This document shows positions 56,434 through 64,000 of a stretch of 64,000 nucleotides of DNA, in pieces. The stretch is from positions 248,001 through 312,000 of the forward strand of contig NZ_JAHRGM010000035.1 in NCBI RefSeq assembly GCF_019097845.1, read 5' to 3'. This DNA comes from Sphingobium sp. AS12 (GTDB lineage: Bacteria; Pseudomonadota; Alphaproteobacteria; Sphingomonadales; Sphingomonadaceae). The translations under genes and the position numbers were made by a program. Numbering within the stretch: the first letter of the stretch is position 1; every line of letters starts with the position of its first letter. The notes beneath the pieces are model-generated. The model was given only the letters and a program-made list of their open reading frames with translations. It made no database searches and was not told the origin of the DNA.

Positions 56434-57675
56434 ATGACACTGTTCGAGCGGATATTGCGGCGACTGGTCACCCAAGGCCAATTGACGATCTACACCCCTG
56501 ACGGCACCCATTTCACGGTCGGCAAGTCCGACCCCGCTTTTCCCGATCTCGCGCTGCGGTTGCAGGACAAGCGGGTCGCCTTTGACGTTATGCGCGATCC
56601 GCGTCTCGGCATGGCCGAAGCCTATATTGACGGGCGCGTGACGATAGAGGGTGGCGGCATCATGGAATTTCTCTCCATGATCCGCGCCAATAATCCATGG
56701 GAAAGTGGGCGCTCGATCGACGCGAAAAGCGCACTGTCCCGTGGGTTGGGCAGCGCCCGGCAAAAATTGTGGCGCGCCAATCACAAAGCGCGGGCCAAGG
56801 CCAATGTCGCCCATCATTATGACCTGTCTGCCGCGCTCTACGCCCTCTTCCTCGACCGCGACCGCCAATATAGCTGCGCCTACTGGCCCGACGCCGACAA
56901 TGAAGCAGGCATCAGCCTGGATCAGGCGCAGGAGGACAAGAAGGCCCATATCGCCGCCAAGTTGTTGCTGAAGCCGGGAATGCGGGTGCTGGATATCGGC
57001 TGCGGCTGGGGCGGCATGGCGCTCTATCTCCACCGCACCTGCGGCGTCGATGTGACCGGCATCACTTTGTCAGAAGAACAGCTCAAGATCGCCCGCCAGC
57101 GCGCCGCCGACGCGGGCGTGGCCGACCATGTCCGCTTCGAACTGATCGACTATCGCGACATGAAGGGGCCGTTCGACCGCATCGTGTCGGTCGGCATGTT
57201 TGAGCATGTCGGCACCGCCCATTACCGCACCTTCTTCAACACATGCCACGATCTGCTGACCCCCGATGGGGTCATGCTGGTCCACACGATCGGCCGCATG
57301 GGCGGGCCGGGGATCACCGACGCCTTCACCCAGAAATATATCTTCCCCGGCGGTTATATCCCGGCCCTGTCGGAGATGGTGGCGGGCAGTGAGGGGACGC
57401 GGCTGATGGTGACCGATGTGGAGGTGCTGCGCCTCCATTATGGCCTGACCATCCGTCACTGGTATAAGCGGGCAATGGCCCACCGCGCCGACATCATCGC
57501 CCTTTATGACGAGCGCTTCTTTCGCCTCTGGATCTTCTATCTGGCGGGCGCGGCAACGGTGTTCGAGCATGGCGGCATGGTCAATTACCAGGTCCAATAT
57601 GCCCGCAACCGCCGCACCCTGCCGATCACCCGCGACTATATGCAGGAGGCGGAGGCCGCTCTCCAGGGCCGCTGA
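56434..57675 (+). CDS. cfa: Cyclopropane-fatty-acyl-phospholipid synthase
   Basis: Transfers a methylene from SAM to cis double bonds of membrane phospholipid acyl chains. The 413 residues have the N-terminal lipid-binding region, NVAHHYDLSAALYALFLD, the SAM motif VLDIGCGWGG (185-194), SVGMFEHVG, and the C-terminal HYGLTIRHWYKRAM and GGMVNYQVQY, all diagnostic of the family. It follows the molybdopterin enzyme by 31 bases and may share its promoter. Confidence 0.94.
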   Translation: MTLFERILRRLVTQGQLTIYTPDGTHFTVGKSDPAFPDLALRLQDKRVAFDVMRDPRLGMAEAYIDGRVTIEGGGIMEFLSMIRANNPWESGRSIDAKSALSRGLGSARQKLWRANHKARAKANVAHHYDLSAALYALFLDRDRQYSCAYWPDADNEAGISLDQAQEDKKAHIAAKLLLKPGMRVLDIGCGWGGMALYLHRTCGVDVTGITLSEEQLKIARQRAADAGVADHVRFELIDYRDMKGPFDRIVSVGMFEHVGTAHYRTFFNTCHDLLTPDGVMLVHTIGRMGGPGITDAFTQKYIFPGGYIPALSEMVAGSEGTRLMVTDVEVLRLHYGLTIRHWYKRAMAHRADIIALYDERFFRLWIFYLAGAATVFEHGGMVNYQVQYARNRRTLPITRDYMQEAEAALQGR

Positions 57676-57787
57676 CTGGCTGAACCGCCGCTAAATGGCG
57701 TGTTCGCGGACTGTTCAGTCGGCCTGGGCCATTGTTCCCCTCATGGTCCCGCCTCTGGAGCGGCGGGGCATGTGAGGAGAGAGCGAC

Positions 57788-58093
57788 ATGAACATCATCT
57801 GGAAAGGTGCCGCGGCACTCAGCCTGACTATTGCGGGCCTCAGCATGGCAGCCCCGGCGCAGGCGCAATATTATGGCGGCTATCGCGATGGCTGGCGCGG
57901 CGACCGCGGCCATCACTGGAATAATGGCCGCTGGGACAACAGGCGCTGGAACAACAGGCGCTGGGACAATCGCCGCCACTGGCGCGGCGACCGGCGCGAC
58001 TGGCGTTATCGCGGCTATCGCCAGCGCTGCTGGACCGAATGGCGCTACGACTATTATCGCGACCGTGACGTGCGCGTGCGCATCTGTCGCTGA
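57788..58093 (+). CDS. Secreted Arg/Trp/Asn-rich repeat protein
   Basis: A 101-residue protein with a signal peptide (about 1-27, cleaved near AQAQ). The mature part is dominated by short repeats (RWDNRRWNNRRWDNRRHW) arising from three tandem 15-base DNA units at 57929-57973. Two Cys (QRCWTEWRY, VRICR) could pair. GAGGAGAG precedes the ATG. Similar low-complexity RW-rich proteins are widespread in sphingomonads and unassigned. Confidence 0.75.
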   Translation: MNIIWKGAAALSLTIAGLSMAAPAQAQYYGGYRDGWRGDRGHHWNNGRWDNRRWNNRRWDNRRHWRGDRRDWRYRGYRQRCWTEWRYDYYRDRDVRVRICR

Positions 58094-58106
58094 TCGCATG
58101 ACCAGC

Positions 58107-58140
58107 CTGCAACCCGCCGCCGACCGGTGGCGGGTTGCAG
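58107..58140 (+). terminator. Strong hairpin after the RW-rich protein gene
   Basis: A perfect 12-bp stem, CTGCAACCCGCC/GGCGGGTTGCAG, with a 10-base loop, 14 bases after the stop codon. No T run follows, so it may be Rho-assisted or stabilise the transcript end. Confidence 0.6.
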
Positions 58141-58193
58141 CAGGACGGGCAAACGGCTAGGCGCGGGCGCAACCTTGCAGGAAATATCTGACC

Positions 58194-58469
58194 ATGAGCG
58201 ACACGCCCCCCGATCATCTGTCCACCAACCCGCGCAGCCCCCATTTCAACATGGACGTGCTGCAACGCGGCATCGGCATCCGCTTCAAGGGGCGCGAGCG
58301 CAATGATGTCGAGGAATATTCGATTTCCGAAGGCTGGATCCGTGTCGCCGCCGGCAAGACCCGCGATCGCCATGGCAACCCGCTGACGATCAAGCTGAGC
58401 GGCCCGGTCGAAGCCTGGTTCCAGACGCCCGCGGCAGAGTCGGAAGAAAAGTCCGTCGACGCCGAATGA
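58194..58469 (+). CDS. DUF3297 family protein
   Basis: A small (91-residue) soluble protein matching DUF3297: DTPPDHLSTNPRSPHF, LQRGIGIRFKGRERNDVEEY, SEGWIRVAAGKTRDRHGNPL, then TIKLSGPVEAWF and an acidic tail. The family is common in alphaproteobacteria and has no known function. Confidence 0.87.
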   Translation: MSDTPPDHLSTNPRSPHFNMDVLQRGIGIRFKGRERNDVEEYSISEGWIRVAAGKTRDRHGNPLTIKLSGPVEAWFQTPAAESEEKSVDAE

Positions 58470-58493
58470 CCGGCATCAGCGCAGTCGCGTCGA

Positions 58494-59216
58494 TCAGTTC
58501 AGCCTCGTCTCCCGCTTCACGTCGGCGATGATCGCGCTCAGCGTCCGCTGCGACGGGGCGCTGTCAGCATATTCGACGATGAAGGGATCGGCCTCCAGCC
58601 GTGGCGCGGCCTGGCGTCCGTTCGCTTTGACCTGCGCCATTTGCGGCGCGGCACGTCGCGTCGTCATCGCGGCGGGCACTTGTACCTCGTCCCATTGATC
58701 GCGATCGACACGGGCAAAGCGTACGCTGCTGCCCAGCGCCGGATCGGGCGTGAAGTCATGCAGCTTCGCCTTTGCCGGATAGATGAAGCCGAAGGTCGGG
58801 TTGGTGCGCGCGCCCATCTGGCCCGTGGGGCTATGCCACACCCGCACCTGGCTCCAGTCGCCCGCATCCGACACGTCGATCGCCAGCACATCTTCCTCGA
58901 TCGCGCCCGGCACCGACCAGTTGGCATGACGGATCAGCACGCGCCGGTCATCCAACACGCGGCTGACAACGGCGACATGCCCCAATGTCATAGGTCCAGC
59001 CGGACGAAAGGCCAGCACCGCGCCCTTTTTCGGCTTTTGCCCGCGCTTATACTGCGCCGCCGCCTGGTCCCACCAAGTCAGCGCATCGCCGCGAATCTCT
59101 ACCCCTGACACAATGCGCGCATAGGGGACGCATTGCAGCGCGCTCGCACCCCATAGGGGTGCAGCGCTCAGACCGGACAGCAGGCACACCGCCGCCCAGC
59201 GAAACTGTCGAACCAT
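58494..59216 (-). CDS. Secreted CHAP-domain amidase/peptidase, copy 1
   Basis: A 240-residue protein with an N-terminal signal (MVRQFRWAAVCLLSGLSAAP). The CHAP fold is marked by the nucleophile Cys29 in LQCVPYARIVSGVEI, His80 in LGHVAVVSR and the following HANW. A C-terminal extension of about 90 residues (DEVQVPAAMTTRRAAPQMAQ region) is absent from its neighbour. CHAP proteins cleave peptidoglycan or glutathionylspermidine; a wall-lytic role is likely. The next gene upstream on this strand encodes a paralogue. Confidence 0.87.
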   Translation of the reverse strand: MVRQFRWAAVCLLSGLSAAPLWGASALQCVPYARIVSGVEIRGDALTWWDQAAAQYKRGQKPKKGAVLAFRPAGPMTLGHVAVVSRVLDDRRVLIRHANWSVPGAIEEDVLAIDVSDAGDWSQVRVWHSPTGQMGARTNPTFGFIYPAKAKLHDFTPDPALGSSVRFARVDRDQWDEVQVPAAMTTRRAAPQMAQVKANGRQAAPRLEADPFIVEYADSAPSQRTLSAIIADVKRETRLN

Positions 59217-59293
59217 ATGCGATCTCGAAACCCTGAGAATCGCCCCACCGGGATCGATCCTAGTTCGGACCTTTTATGAATAGGTTAAGCCGT

Positions 59294-59824
59294 TCAAAAA
59301 GCAGAGCGGGCAGCGCCGGTTACGCTTGGATCGGCCATGGCGACCTGGACCGGCAGGTCGATGGTCTTGGGCTGGTCGGCATAGATGAAGCCGTTGGCCG
59401 GGTTGGAGCGCAGCCCCAGATTGCCGATCGGGCCGTACCAGACCCGGACATCCGACCAGTCGTTATTGGCCGAGACATCGACGGCGCGGACATTGCGCTC
59501 GATGCCGCCGCGATAGGACCAGTTGGCATGGGTCAGCAGCACTTCGCGCTGGCTCACCACCTTGCTGACCATGGCGACATGGCCAACCGGCATGGCGCGG
59601 CTGGAGGCGAAGGACAGGACAGCGCCGACGCGCGGTTCATGGCCACGATCATAGCGGCCCTGCGCCTGGTTCCACCAGGTGTTGGCGTTGCCATGCAGCT
59701 GTATGCCGGACACCTGACGAGCAAAGGGCGCGCATTGCAGCACGCCTGCCGTCGCAGGCGAAACGATCAGGAACGAGAGCGCACAAAGAGCAGCGGCGAT
59801 AAGCCGTTGAAAACCACTGATCAT
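59294..59824 (-). CDS. Secreted CHAP-domain amidase/peptidase, copy 2
   Basis: A 176-residue paralogue of the adjacent CHAP gene. A signal peptide (MISGFQRLIAAALCALSFLI) is followed by Cys31 in LQCAPFARQVSGIQL, then NTWWNQAQGRYDRG, His82 in VGHVAMVSK and the motif HANW. Both share the NP(T/A)xGFIY block. The tandem pair probably arose by local duplication. The short form is the minimal CHAP unit. Confidence 0.87.
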   Translation of the reverse strand: MISGFQRLIAAALCALSFLIVSPATAGVLQCAPFARQVSGIQLHGNANTWWNQAQGRYDRGHEPRVGAVLSFASSRAMPVGHVAMVSKVVSQREVLLTHANWSYRGGIERNVRAVDVSANNDWSDVRVWYGPIGNLGLRSNPANGFIYADQPKTIDLPVQVAMADPSVTGAARSAF

Positions 59825-59932
59825 GCGAATGCGACCCCGACCTTGTTTCAGGCTTTTGCCCCGTTGAGAGGCTTTAGGGCAGAGCGAAGGCGCATTGAAA
59901 AGCGCGGGGCGACGAGTCGTTGCGGGGGCGGG

Positions 59933-61006
59933 TTATGTCGCGGAACGAAAAACGTGGCCACCCGTTACAGTCAGCCGGGTTGCCGACAATAATTCGTTGA
60001 AAAGACTGGATTCTGTCCCCGTCATCCACACTTGCCCGCCCGTTTCCCCCAATCGGTCGAACAAGGCGGCCCGTCGCGACGGGTCGAGATGCGCCGCCAC
60101 TTCGTCGAGCAACAACACCGGCGGCTGGCCGCGATGCTCGGCCACCAGTGCAGCGTGAGCCAGCAGGATCGAGAGCAACAGCGCCTTCTGCTCGCCGGTC
60201 GAACAGAGCGCGGCGGGCTGGTTCTTGGCAATGTGGATCACCGACAGGTCATGGCGGTGCGGCCCGGACAAAGTGCGCCCCGCCGCTGAATCGCGCCGCC
60301 TTTCCCGCTCCAGTCGCTGCGCCAATGGCACGTCGCTGCCATCCTCCTCGCCTTCTATCGTTACCAGCGGCCGGGCAAAGGGCGCGTCAGGCTGACCCGC
60401 CAGCGCCAGGTTCAGCCGCGCGACCAGATCGTAGCGCGCCGCCGCCAGTGCCGCGCCATGTTCGCCCATCTGCGCCTCCAGCGCGGACAGCCAGGCCGGA
60501 TCGGCGCGGCGTGGATCGGCCAGCAGCCGGTTGCGCGCCCGCATCGCCGCATCATAGCGCGCGCTGTGCGCCGCATGGGCCGGGTGCAGCGCCAGCGTCA
60601 GCCGATCCAGAAAGCGCCGCCGCCCGCCGGGGCTGTCGAGAAACAGCCGGTCCATCGCCGGGGTCAGCCAGACGATCGACAGATGATCGGCCAGTGCGTT
60701 GGCGGACGATGCAACGCCGCCGATCCGCACCTGCCGCCGGTCGGGCGTGGCGGCGGCAACCCCGGTGCCCAGCACCACGCCATCCACGTCCGCCGCGATG
60801 CCAAAGCCGCCCGGCCCGTCCTGCCGCGCCATCGCCCGCAACGCCGCGCCACGCAGCCCGCGTCCGGGCGCCAGCATCGACACCGCCTCCAATATATTGG
60901 TCTTGCCCGCGCCATTATCGCCGGTCAGCAGGATGAAGCCATGATCGGGCACGATCAGCGCGTCCGCATGATTGCGGAAATCGCTCAAGGTCAGGCGGCC
61001 GATCAT
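59933..61006 (-). CDS. recF: DNA replication and repair protein RecF
   Basis: SMC-like ATPase that loads RecA at gapped DNA with RecOR. The 357 residues have Walker [10 protein letters not shown] (29-37), the ABC signature region [12 protein letters not shown], and Walker [14 protein letters not shown]. The start fits [14 protein letters not shown], the family N terminus. The dnaN gene is about 8 kb away in the same orientation, so the classical dnaA-dnaN-recF cluster is split. Confidence 0.95.
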   Translation of the reverse strand: MIGRLTLSDFRNHADALIVPDHGFILLTGDNGAGKTNILEAVSMLAPGRGLRGAALRAMARQDGPGGFGIAADVDGVVLGTGVAAATPDRRQVRIGGVASSANALADHLSIVWLTPAMDRLFLDSPGGRRRFLDRLTLALHPAHAAHSARYDAAMRARNRLLADPRRADPAWLSALEAQMGEHGAALAAARYDLVARLNLALAGQPDAPFARPLVTIEGEEDGSDVPLAQRLERERRRDSAAGRTLSGPHRHDLSVIHIAKNQPAALCSTGEQKALLLSILLAHAALVAEHRGQPPVLLLDEVAAHLDPSRRAALFDRLGETGGQVWMTGTESSLFNELLSATRLTVTGGHVFRSAT

Positions 61007-61045
61007 CGCCCGGCTGTAGCCGGGTCGGCGCGCGCGGGAAAGCGT

Positions 61046-61525
61046 TTAGCAGCGCTTGCGCGTCACCGCCGTTCCATCATTGATAATCGTCAGCGTCGCG
61101 CCATCGGCCGCCGGGCGCAGCACCAGTGTGCGCGTCCAGCTTTGCCCCTCGCCAGTAAAGGCCGCCTTGACCGACAACTGGCCGTCGGCATCGGGCGTTA
61201 CTGCTTCGACCATGCCAACGCTTTCATGAAAGACCATCTGGTCCGGCAGGATATTCAACTCCAGATCGGCTGCGCGGTCGCCGCATCTATCGCTTACGCC
61301 GGTCCATCGACCGTGCAAGGCGGCTGGGATGAGCGCGGATGCCCGCACATCCGGTACGGGCGACTCCGTTGGCACCGTGGCGTTCACTGGTGGCGGCGCA
61401 TCCGGCGCAGGCTCCGTCCGGTCGCTGATATTCGCCACCACGCCGGGCTGCACCTCCGGCTTTTTGGCAGGCTTGTCGCAGGCGGCAAGGACGATCAGCG
61501 GTAGCAGGGCAAGGAGAAAGCGCAT
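61046..61525 (-). CDS. Putative lipoprotein, hypothetical
   Basis: About 159 residues with a lipobox (LLALLPLIVLAACDKPAKKP, Cys near position 16). A Pro-rich linker (EPAPDAPPPVNATVPTESPV) leads to a C-terminal beta domain with four Cys in total (SDRCGDRAADLEL, RKRC). It is not recognised. It is upstream of recF on the same strand and may be its operon partner by position only. The ATG rather than the GTG one codon earlier is taken. Confidence 0.7.
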   Translation of the reverse strand: MRFLLALLPLIVLAACDKPAKKPEVQPGVVANISDRTEPAPDAPPPVNATVPTESPVPDVRASALIPAALHGRWTGVSDRCGDRAADLELNILPDQMVFHESVGMVEAVTPDADGQLSVKAAFTGEGQSWTRTLVLRPAADGATLTIINDGTAVTRKRC

Positions 61526-61629
61526 CACAACAGAACTGGCGAGCCGTCCCGCGGTTCCTGTCCCTGATCGTGACCGACTGTCGCCGCCATGCTAATCTCC
61601 CCGCCGATGTGAAAGAGGGAGAGCATGTC

Positions 61630-62019
61630 ATGCCGGTGCTGGGAATGGGCGGATTATTTTTCCGCGCGCGTGATCCCGACGCGCTGAACGCTTGGTATCG
61701 CACCTATCTGGGTGTGGGCGCGGGCTGTGTGTCAGATCCCGATGCCAGCCCGGATGAATGGACTTGGCGGACATTGGGCGGCCCGATGGTCTTTTCCGCG
61801 TTCAAGGCGGACAGCGACTATTTCGCCGCGGACAAGGCGTTCATGATCAATCTGCGCGTGTCCGATCTCGATTCCCTTCTGGCCGGCTTGCGGGACGCTG
61901 ACATTGCCGTCATCACCAATGCCGAATGGGATCATCCCGATGTCGGGCGTTTTGCCCGCATTCATGATCCCGAAGGCAATGCCATCGAATTGTGGGAGCC
62001 GCCCGCGCCCGCCGCCTGA
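61630..62019 (+). CDS. VOC/glyoxalase family protein
   Basis: A 129-residue member of the vicinal-oxygen-chelate superfamily: MGGLFFRARDPDALNAWYRT at the start and HDPEGNAIELWEP at the end, the usual paired beta-alpha-beta modules and metal-ligand Glu. GGGAG lies upstream. Members include glyoxalase, antibiotic-binding and dioxygenase types; the substrate is not known. A secreted peroxiredoxin gene follows by about 20 bases, so the two are likely cotranscribed. Confidence 0.85.
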   Translation: MPVLGMGGLFFRARDPDALNAWYRTYLGVGAGCVSDPDASPDEWTWRTLGGPMVFSAFKADSDYFAADKAFMINLRVSDLDSLLAGLRDADIAVITNAEWDHPDVGRFARIHDPEGNAIELWEPPAPAA

Positions 62020-62042
62020 CCGTGATTTTAAGGAGCCTGATG

Positions 62043-62576
62043 ATGAAGCGCCTGTCCCTGTTGCTCGCCGCCGCTGCCACCCTGCTGGGATCGAGCGGGG
62101 CGATGGCTGCCCTTGCCATTGGTGCCAAGGCACCCGACTTCACCACGCGCGGTGCGCAGGCGGGCAAGACGTTCACCCTGACCCTTTCGCACCAGTTGAA
62201 GCGCGGCCCGGTTGTCCTCTATTTCTTCCCCAAGGCATTCACGCCCGGCTGCTCGGCCGAAGCGCGCGAATTTGCCGACAATATCGACAAGTTCAAGGCG
62301 GCCGGGGCCACCGTGATCGGCATGTCGGCCGACTCTGTCGATGATCTGGTCGCCTTCTCGACCAAGGAATGTGCGGGCAAATTCGCCGTCGCTTCCGCCG
62401 GACCGGGCATCGTGTCGGGCTATGACGTGGCGCTCAAGATGCGCCCCGGCATGACCGACCGCACCTCCTACGTCATCGCTCCGTCAGGCCGCATCGCCTT
62501 CGTCCATTCCGAAATGAACTATGCCGAACATGTCAAAACCACGCTGGCGGCGGTCCAGGCGATGAAGCAGAAATAA
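62043..62576 (+). CDS. Exported peroxiredoxin (BCP/PrxQ type)
   Basis: A thiol peroxidase that reduces hydroperoxides. A signal peptide (MKRLSLLLAAAATLLGSSGA) sends it to the periplasm, which is unusual for this class. The peroxidatic Cys70 is in FPKAFTPGCSAEA, with Thr67 before it as in the TxxC motif. A second Cys (TKECAGKF, about 43 residues later) could resolve it. The second of two adjacent ATGs gives the better distance to AGGAG. Downstream lies a long palindrome. Confidence 0.88.
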   Translation: MKRLSLLLAAAATLLGSSGAMAALAIGAKAPDFTTRGAQAGKTFTLTLSHQLKRGPVVLYFFPKAFTPGCSAEAREFADNIDKFKAAGATVIGMSADSVDDLVAFSTKECAGKFAVASAGPGIVSGYDVALKMRPGMTDRTSYVIAPSGRIAFVHSEMNYAEHVKTTLAAVQAMKQK

Positions 62577-62583
62577 CAAAACG

Positions 62584-62701
62584 CCGTTCGTGCTGAGTAG
62601 GGACTGAGCGAAGCCGAAGGCCCGTATCGAAGCATTATGCGCTGCGTGTGATCCCTCGATACGCCATTTCGCCTTCGTTCAATGGCTACTCAGGACGAAC
62701 G
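62584..62701. repeat. CGTTCG...CGAACGG palindromic element, copy 6 (long type)
   Basis: Shares ends and most of the interior with the element at 22343-22460: GCTGAGTAGG near the left end, the ATACGCCATTTCG stretch and CTACTCAGGACGAACG at the right end, where GACGAAC is duplicated. It lies between the convergent peroxiredoxin and GGCT-like genes. Confidence 0.86.
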
Positions 62702-62731
62702 ACGAACGGGGTGGTTTGCCTCCAAGGCCAT

Positions 62732-63121
62732 TCACTCACCCAAAAAATCCCCACTCGCAATCCGCGCCAGTCCCGCTACATCGCGCGCGTAGATATAGGT
62801 CCAGGCCTCGACCGGCCCGTCGGCCCGTTGCACCGTCACCAATGCGCGCCGATATTCATGCGGCTCCGGGAAATGCGCAGCACATTCCTCATATTCGTCC
62901 AGCCGCGCCAGCAATGTAGCCGGATCGGCTAGGGCAAACAGATCGCCCATCACTACCCCTTCATCACCCGGCACGAAGCCCGGATACGTATCGACCCGAT
63001 ACAGCGCGCCGCGCGCCGTCGCCTGTCCCACGACAGGCGCCACGCCGCGCAGCCATCGCGCCATCGGCCCGTCGAAACCAGCCCGCAATGTGCCATAGAC
63101 GAACAGCAAAGCGCTGCTCAT
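62732..63121 (-). CDS. Gamma-glutamylcyclotransferase-like (GGCT/AIG2) protein
   Basis: A 129-residue GGCT-fold protein. The substrate loop LLFVYGTLRAGF is at the N terminus, and the active-site acid lies in the LDEYEECAAHFPE region. GGCT proteins release 5-oxoproline from gamma-glutamyl compounds; AIG2 relatives are less defined. The ATG giving MSSALLFVYG is preferred to an upstream alternative 15 codons away. It is divergent from the small-protein/PspC unit. Confidence 0.86.
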   Translation of the reverse strand: MSSALLFVYGTLRAGFDGPMARWLRGVAPVVGQATARGALYRVDTYPGFVPGDEGVVMGDLFALADPATLLARLDEYEECAAHFPEPHEYRRALVTVQRADGPVEAWTYIYARDVAGLARIASGDFLGE

Positions 63122-63315
63122 GCCGCGCCCATGGAAATTATCCCGATAAACGGCAAATTTCCCCAACTGATAGAAATGCCCGCAGGCCGACTTTGCCCTG
63201 CAATGCCTGAAAGTGGCGAATTTCCAAGGGAAAACAAAACTGGCACGGCTCCTGCAATCCTATTGGGCATCAAGGCCGGATAGCCCGGCCAGCCAAAAAT
63301 CAGGGAGTTTCTACC

Positions 63316-63420
63316 ATGTCCATCGCCAGGTTCCACAGTGCCGCCGTCGCTCTTGTCGGCGCTTTCATCGTCGCCAGCCTGTTCGTCGGTGCCGCCGTGC
63401 CGGTCCTGCCGATCGCCTGA
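63316..63420 (+). CDS. Very small membrane protein (34 aa) upstream of PspC-domain gene
   Basis: MSIARFHSAAVALVGAFIVA is followed by a second hydrophobic stretch, giving one membrane helix with a short basic N terminus. AGGGAG lies 9 bases before the ATG. It is too short for most gene finders. Its position 47 bases upstream of the PspC-domain gene suggests a two-gene stress unit. The function is unknown. Confidence 0.6.
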   Translation: MSIARFHSAAVALVGAFIVASLFVGAAVPVLPIA

Positions 63421-63467
63421 TCGACCCATATTTTTCGCCAAAATCCCAAAATCAGAAGGCCAGACTC

Positions 63468-63653
63468 ATGAACAACAGCTTCACCCTCGACCGTCGCCAT
63501 GGCAAGATTATGGGCGTGTGCGCGGGCTTGTCCAACCGCACCGGGCTTGACGTCACGCTGATCCGCGTCGCCACCGTCCTACTGACGCTGTGCGCTCTCG
63601 GCCCGGTCGGCGTTGTGGCCTATCTGCTCGCAGGCTGGCTCGCGGAAGGGTAA
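63468..63653 (+). CDS. PspC-domain membrane protein
   Basis: A 61-residue protein with the PspC signature (FTLDRRHGKIMGVCAGLSNR, then a membrane segment VATVLLTLCALGPVGVVAYL). In enterobacteria PspC senses envelope stress with PspB; here it stands alone without a full psp operon. A terminator follows 41 bases beyond the stop. Confidence 0.88.
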   Translation: MNNSFTLDRRHGKIMGVCAGLSNRTGLDVTLIRVATVLLTLCALGPVGVVAYLLAGWLAEG

Positions 63654-63693
63654 GCCGACGGCAAGATCGACCAAAGTCAGCTTATAATAAAAG

Positions 63694-63725
63694 AGCCGCC
63701 CCGGCATAGGCCATGGGCGGCTTTT
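63694..63725 (+). terminator. Terminator after the PspC-domain gene
   Basis: The stem AGCCGCCC/GGGCGGCT is followed by TTTTT, with a 13-base loop. It is a typical Rho-independent terminator for the rightward small-protein/PspC unit. Confidence 0.88.
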
Positions 63726-63768
63726 TAATATCCCGACGAGTCGGGATAAAGATGAGCGCGGATTGCGC

Positions 63769-63852
63769 TCAGGCGTAAAGCACCGAATAGAAGGTCAGCA
63801 TCTGTACGCCGACCGCAACCACCAGCGCAGCGCCCTGAAAAGCCTGTCGCAT
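63769..63852 (-). CDS. Possible 27-residue membrane peptide
   Basis: MRQAFQGAALVVAVGVQMLT followed by FYSVLYA, a short hydrophobic peptide with a GGAG six bases before its ATG. A 9-bp hairpin (TATCCCGAC/GTCGGGATA) lies 20 bases after its stop, which would serve as its terminator. Its upstream region to the window end is promoter-like and AT-rich. Coding is plausible but based on these signals alone. Confidence 0.45.
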   Translation of the reverse strand: MRQAFQGAALVVAVGVQMLTFYSVLYA

Positions 63853-64000
63853 ATATAACTCCAATATGGTCATTCATTGCCGCCCCAGTCGGGCGGACCG
63901 GGCCTATGCGCCCGTCATGCTATTGTAACAATCGCAAAGCGCGGCGCACCGATTGCAACAAATGCAACAGACTGTAACTATATAGTCGCACTCAATGCCA

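Overview
The window is chromosomal DNA from a high-GC alphaproteobacterium. It is most likely a member of the Sphingomonadales (Sphingobium/Sphingomonas type). This rests on overall protein similarity to that order, two large TonB-dependent receptors, a DUF3297 protein, a cysteine-free 55-residue L33 protein, and dispersed palindromes built on CGTTCG...CGAACGG between genes. The genus is an inference. Nearly all the DNA is coding, much of it in short overlapping operons. No rRNA, tRNA or CRISPR array was seen.

Layout. 1-3.3 kb: end of the tyrosine/phenylalanine degradation operon (fahA, maiA), rpmG, a GDT1-type membrane protein and Dps. 3.4-11.5 kb: a GreA/GreB-family protein, CobT-CobS, a YegD-like Hsp70, DUF1294, a J-domain protein, bolA-pirin and a zinc-ribbon membrane protein. 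11.6-14.5 kb: ftsE-ftsX-DUF218-plsC operon. 14.6-19.2 kb: amino-acid genes (tyrA-hisC leftward, metX-metW rightward) and a pentapeptide-repeat protein. 19.2-23.7 kb: a TetR regulator divergent from a TonB receptor and an MFS transporter, probably one uptake locus. 23.8-32.4 kb: prfC, an aldose epimerase-like protein, proA, kdsA with a small phospholipase-like protein, then a hydrolase-like/P450 pair.

32.8-39.5 kb holds the most unusual locus: a leftward three-gene operon. It encodes a very large transglutaminase/DUF2126 protein, a fused circularly permuted ATP-grasp plus alpha-E protein, and a second transglutaminase-like protein. Families of this type are predicted to make and process amide-linked peptides. 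39.6-41.7 kb: TPP riboswitch and thiC; the 3' end of thiC carries an in-frame palindromic repeat. 41.7-43.8 kb: a small accessory block with an atypical ORF and two head-to-head toxin-antitoxin modules. 44.1-51.6 kb: a receptor-like outer-membrane protein with a Gly/Arg-rich insert, a single-domain response regulator, a GGDEF-EAL-PilZ protein and dnaN. 51.7-64 kb: rlmN, a small beta-barrel protein, a cytochrome b561/molybdopterin oxidoreductase pair, a cyclopropane fatty acid synthase, two tandem CHAP proteins, recF, a VOC protein, a secreted peroxiredoxin, a GGCT-like protein, a PspC-domain protein and several very small proteins.

The intergenic spaces are rich in palindromes of at least four families: the CGTTCG/CGAACGG element (six copies plus a half copy), the CCAGT/ACTGG double-hairpin element (two copies), a CTAGTGG...CCACTAG pair, and the CCTCCCC...GGAGGGG element inside thiC. 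Several lie between convergent genes, where they may also end transcription.
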